Assembly (NCBI RefSeq): GCF_014904065.1
Contig: NZ_JACXJG010000025.1
Span: 63,534 to 69,315 of the forward strand
DNA length: 5,782 nucleotides
Reading direction: 5' to 3'
Source: Gulosibacter sediminis
GTDB lineage: Bacteria; Actinomycetota; Actinomycetes; Actinomycetales; Microbacteriaceae
Part shown: in pieces, positions 5,759 through 5,782 of the stretch
How the letters are laid out: the number at the start of each line of letters is the position of its first letter
Position numbering within the stretch: position 1 is the first letter of the stretch
The notes under the pieces: generated by a model
What the model was told of the DNA's origin: nothing
Seen by the model: only the letters and a program-made list of their open reading frames with translations
Database searches by the model: none
Position numbers and translations under genes: made by a program

Positions 5759-5782
5759 GAATGAGGGTGTAGCGCGGGTCTG

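Noticed and set aside
4571..5764. A 397-codon open frame on the plus strand opposite the permease gene
   Set aside because: The translation is dominated by Arg, Asp, Glu, Gly and Ala with no recognisable domain. It is the expected antisense shadow of a GC-rich membrane-protein gene.
1..5782. CRISPR array, tRNA or rRNA gene, insertion sequence or integrase
   Set aside because: No regularly spaced repeats, cloverleaf sequences, transposase-like proteins or terminal repeats were recognised.

Overview
The window looks like chromosomal DNA of a high-GC Actinomycetota. The coding frames are rich in G/C third positions, GTG and TTG starts occur, and the protein types (AlpA-like HTH joined to a methylase-like fold, GntP permease, OtnC-type aldolase) are familiar in Microbacteriaceae-like actinomycetes. 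The family assignment is an inference and I cannot fix the genus. There are two blocks: an accessory DNA restriction/defence-type block (1 to about 3630) and a sugar-acid catabolism block (about 3650 to the right edge).

Left block. Two genes on the minus strand form a tight operon. The first (196-2166) is a 656-residue protein with an N-terminal helix-turn-helix, a middle region that looks like an N6-adenine methyltransferase fold without its catalytic motifs, and a C-terminal HsdS-like target-recognition region with a helical tail. Eight bases downstream begins a type I modification methyltransferase (hsdM), of which only the first 62 codons are inside the window. Divergent from this operon, across about 190 bp, lies a DUF2130-family gene (2358-3584) with a CxxC element, a long coiled coil and a PD-(D/E)XK-like nuclease signature. 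The shared control region contains a perfect 20-bp palindrome (2210-2229) and a second inverted repeat (2273-2289). Both are candidate operators, and the HTH protein encoded next door is an obvious candidate ligand.

Boundary. A very strong hairpin (3588-3630, 16-bp perfect stem) sits between the converging DUF2130 and aldolase genes. It probably terminates transcription from both sides.

Right block. Two genes on the minus strand are separated by 30 bp: a GntP-family gluconate-type permease (4301-5758) and then a class II aldolase closely resembling 3-oxo-tetronate 4-phosphate decarboxylase, OtnC (3653-4270). Together they suggest uptake and breakdown of a four-carbon sugar acid. The partner kinase (OtnK, formerly DUF1537), dehydrogenase and isomerase are not in the window and would be expected upstream, beyond the right edge.

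The most interesting object is the degenerate methylase-specificity fusion paired with a separate HsdM and a divergent DUF2130 nuclease candidate. This could be an unusual type I-like modification or defence arrangement, but neither the restriction subunit nor the rest of hsdM is visible here.
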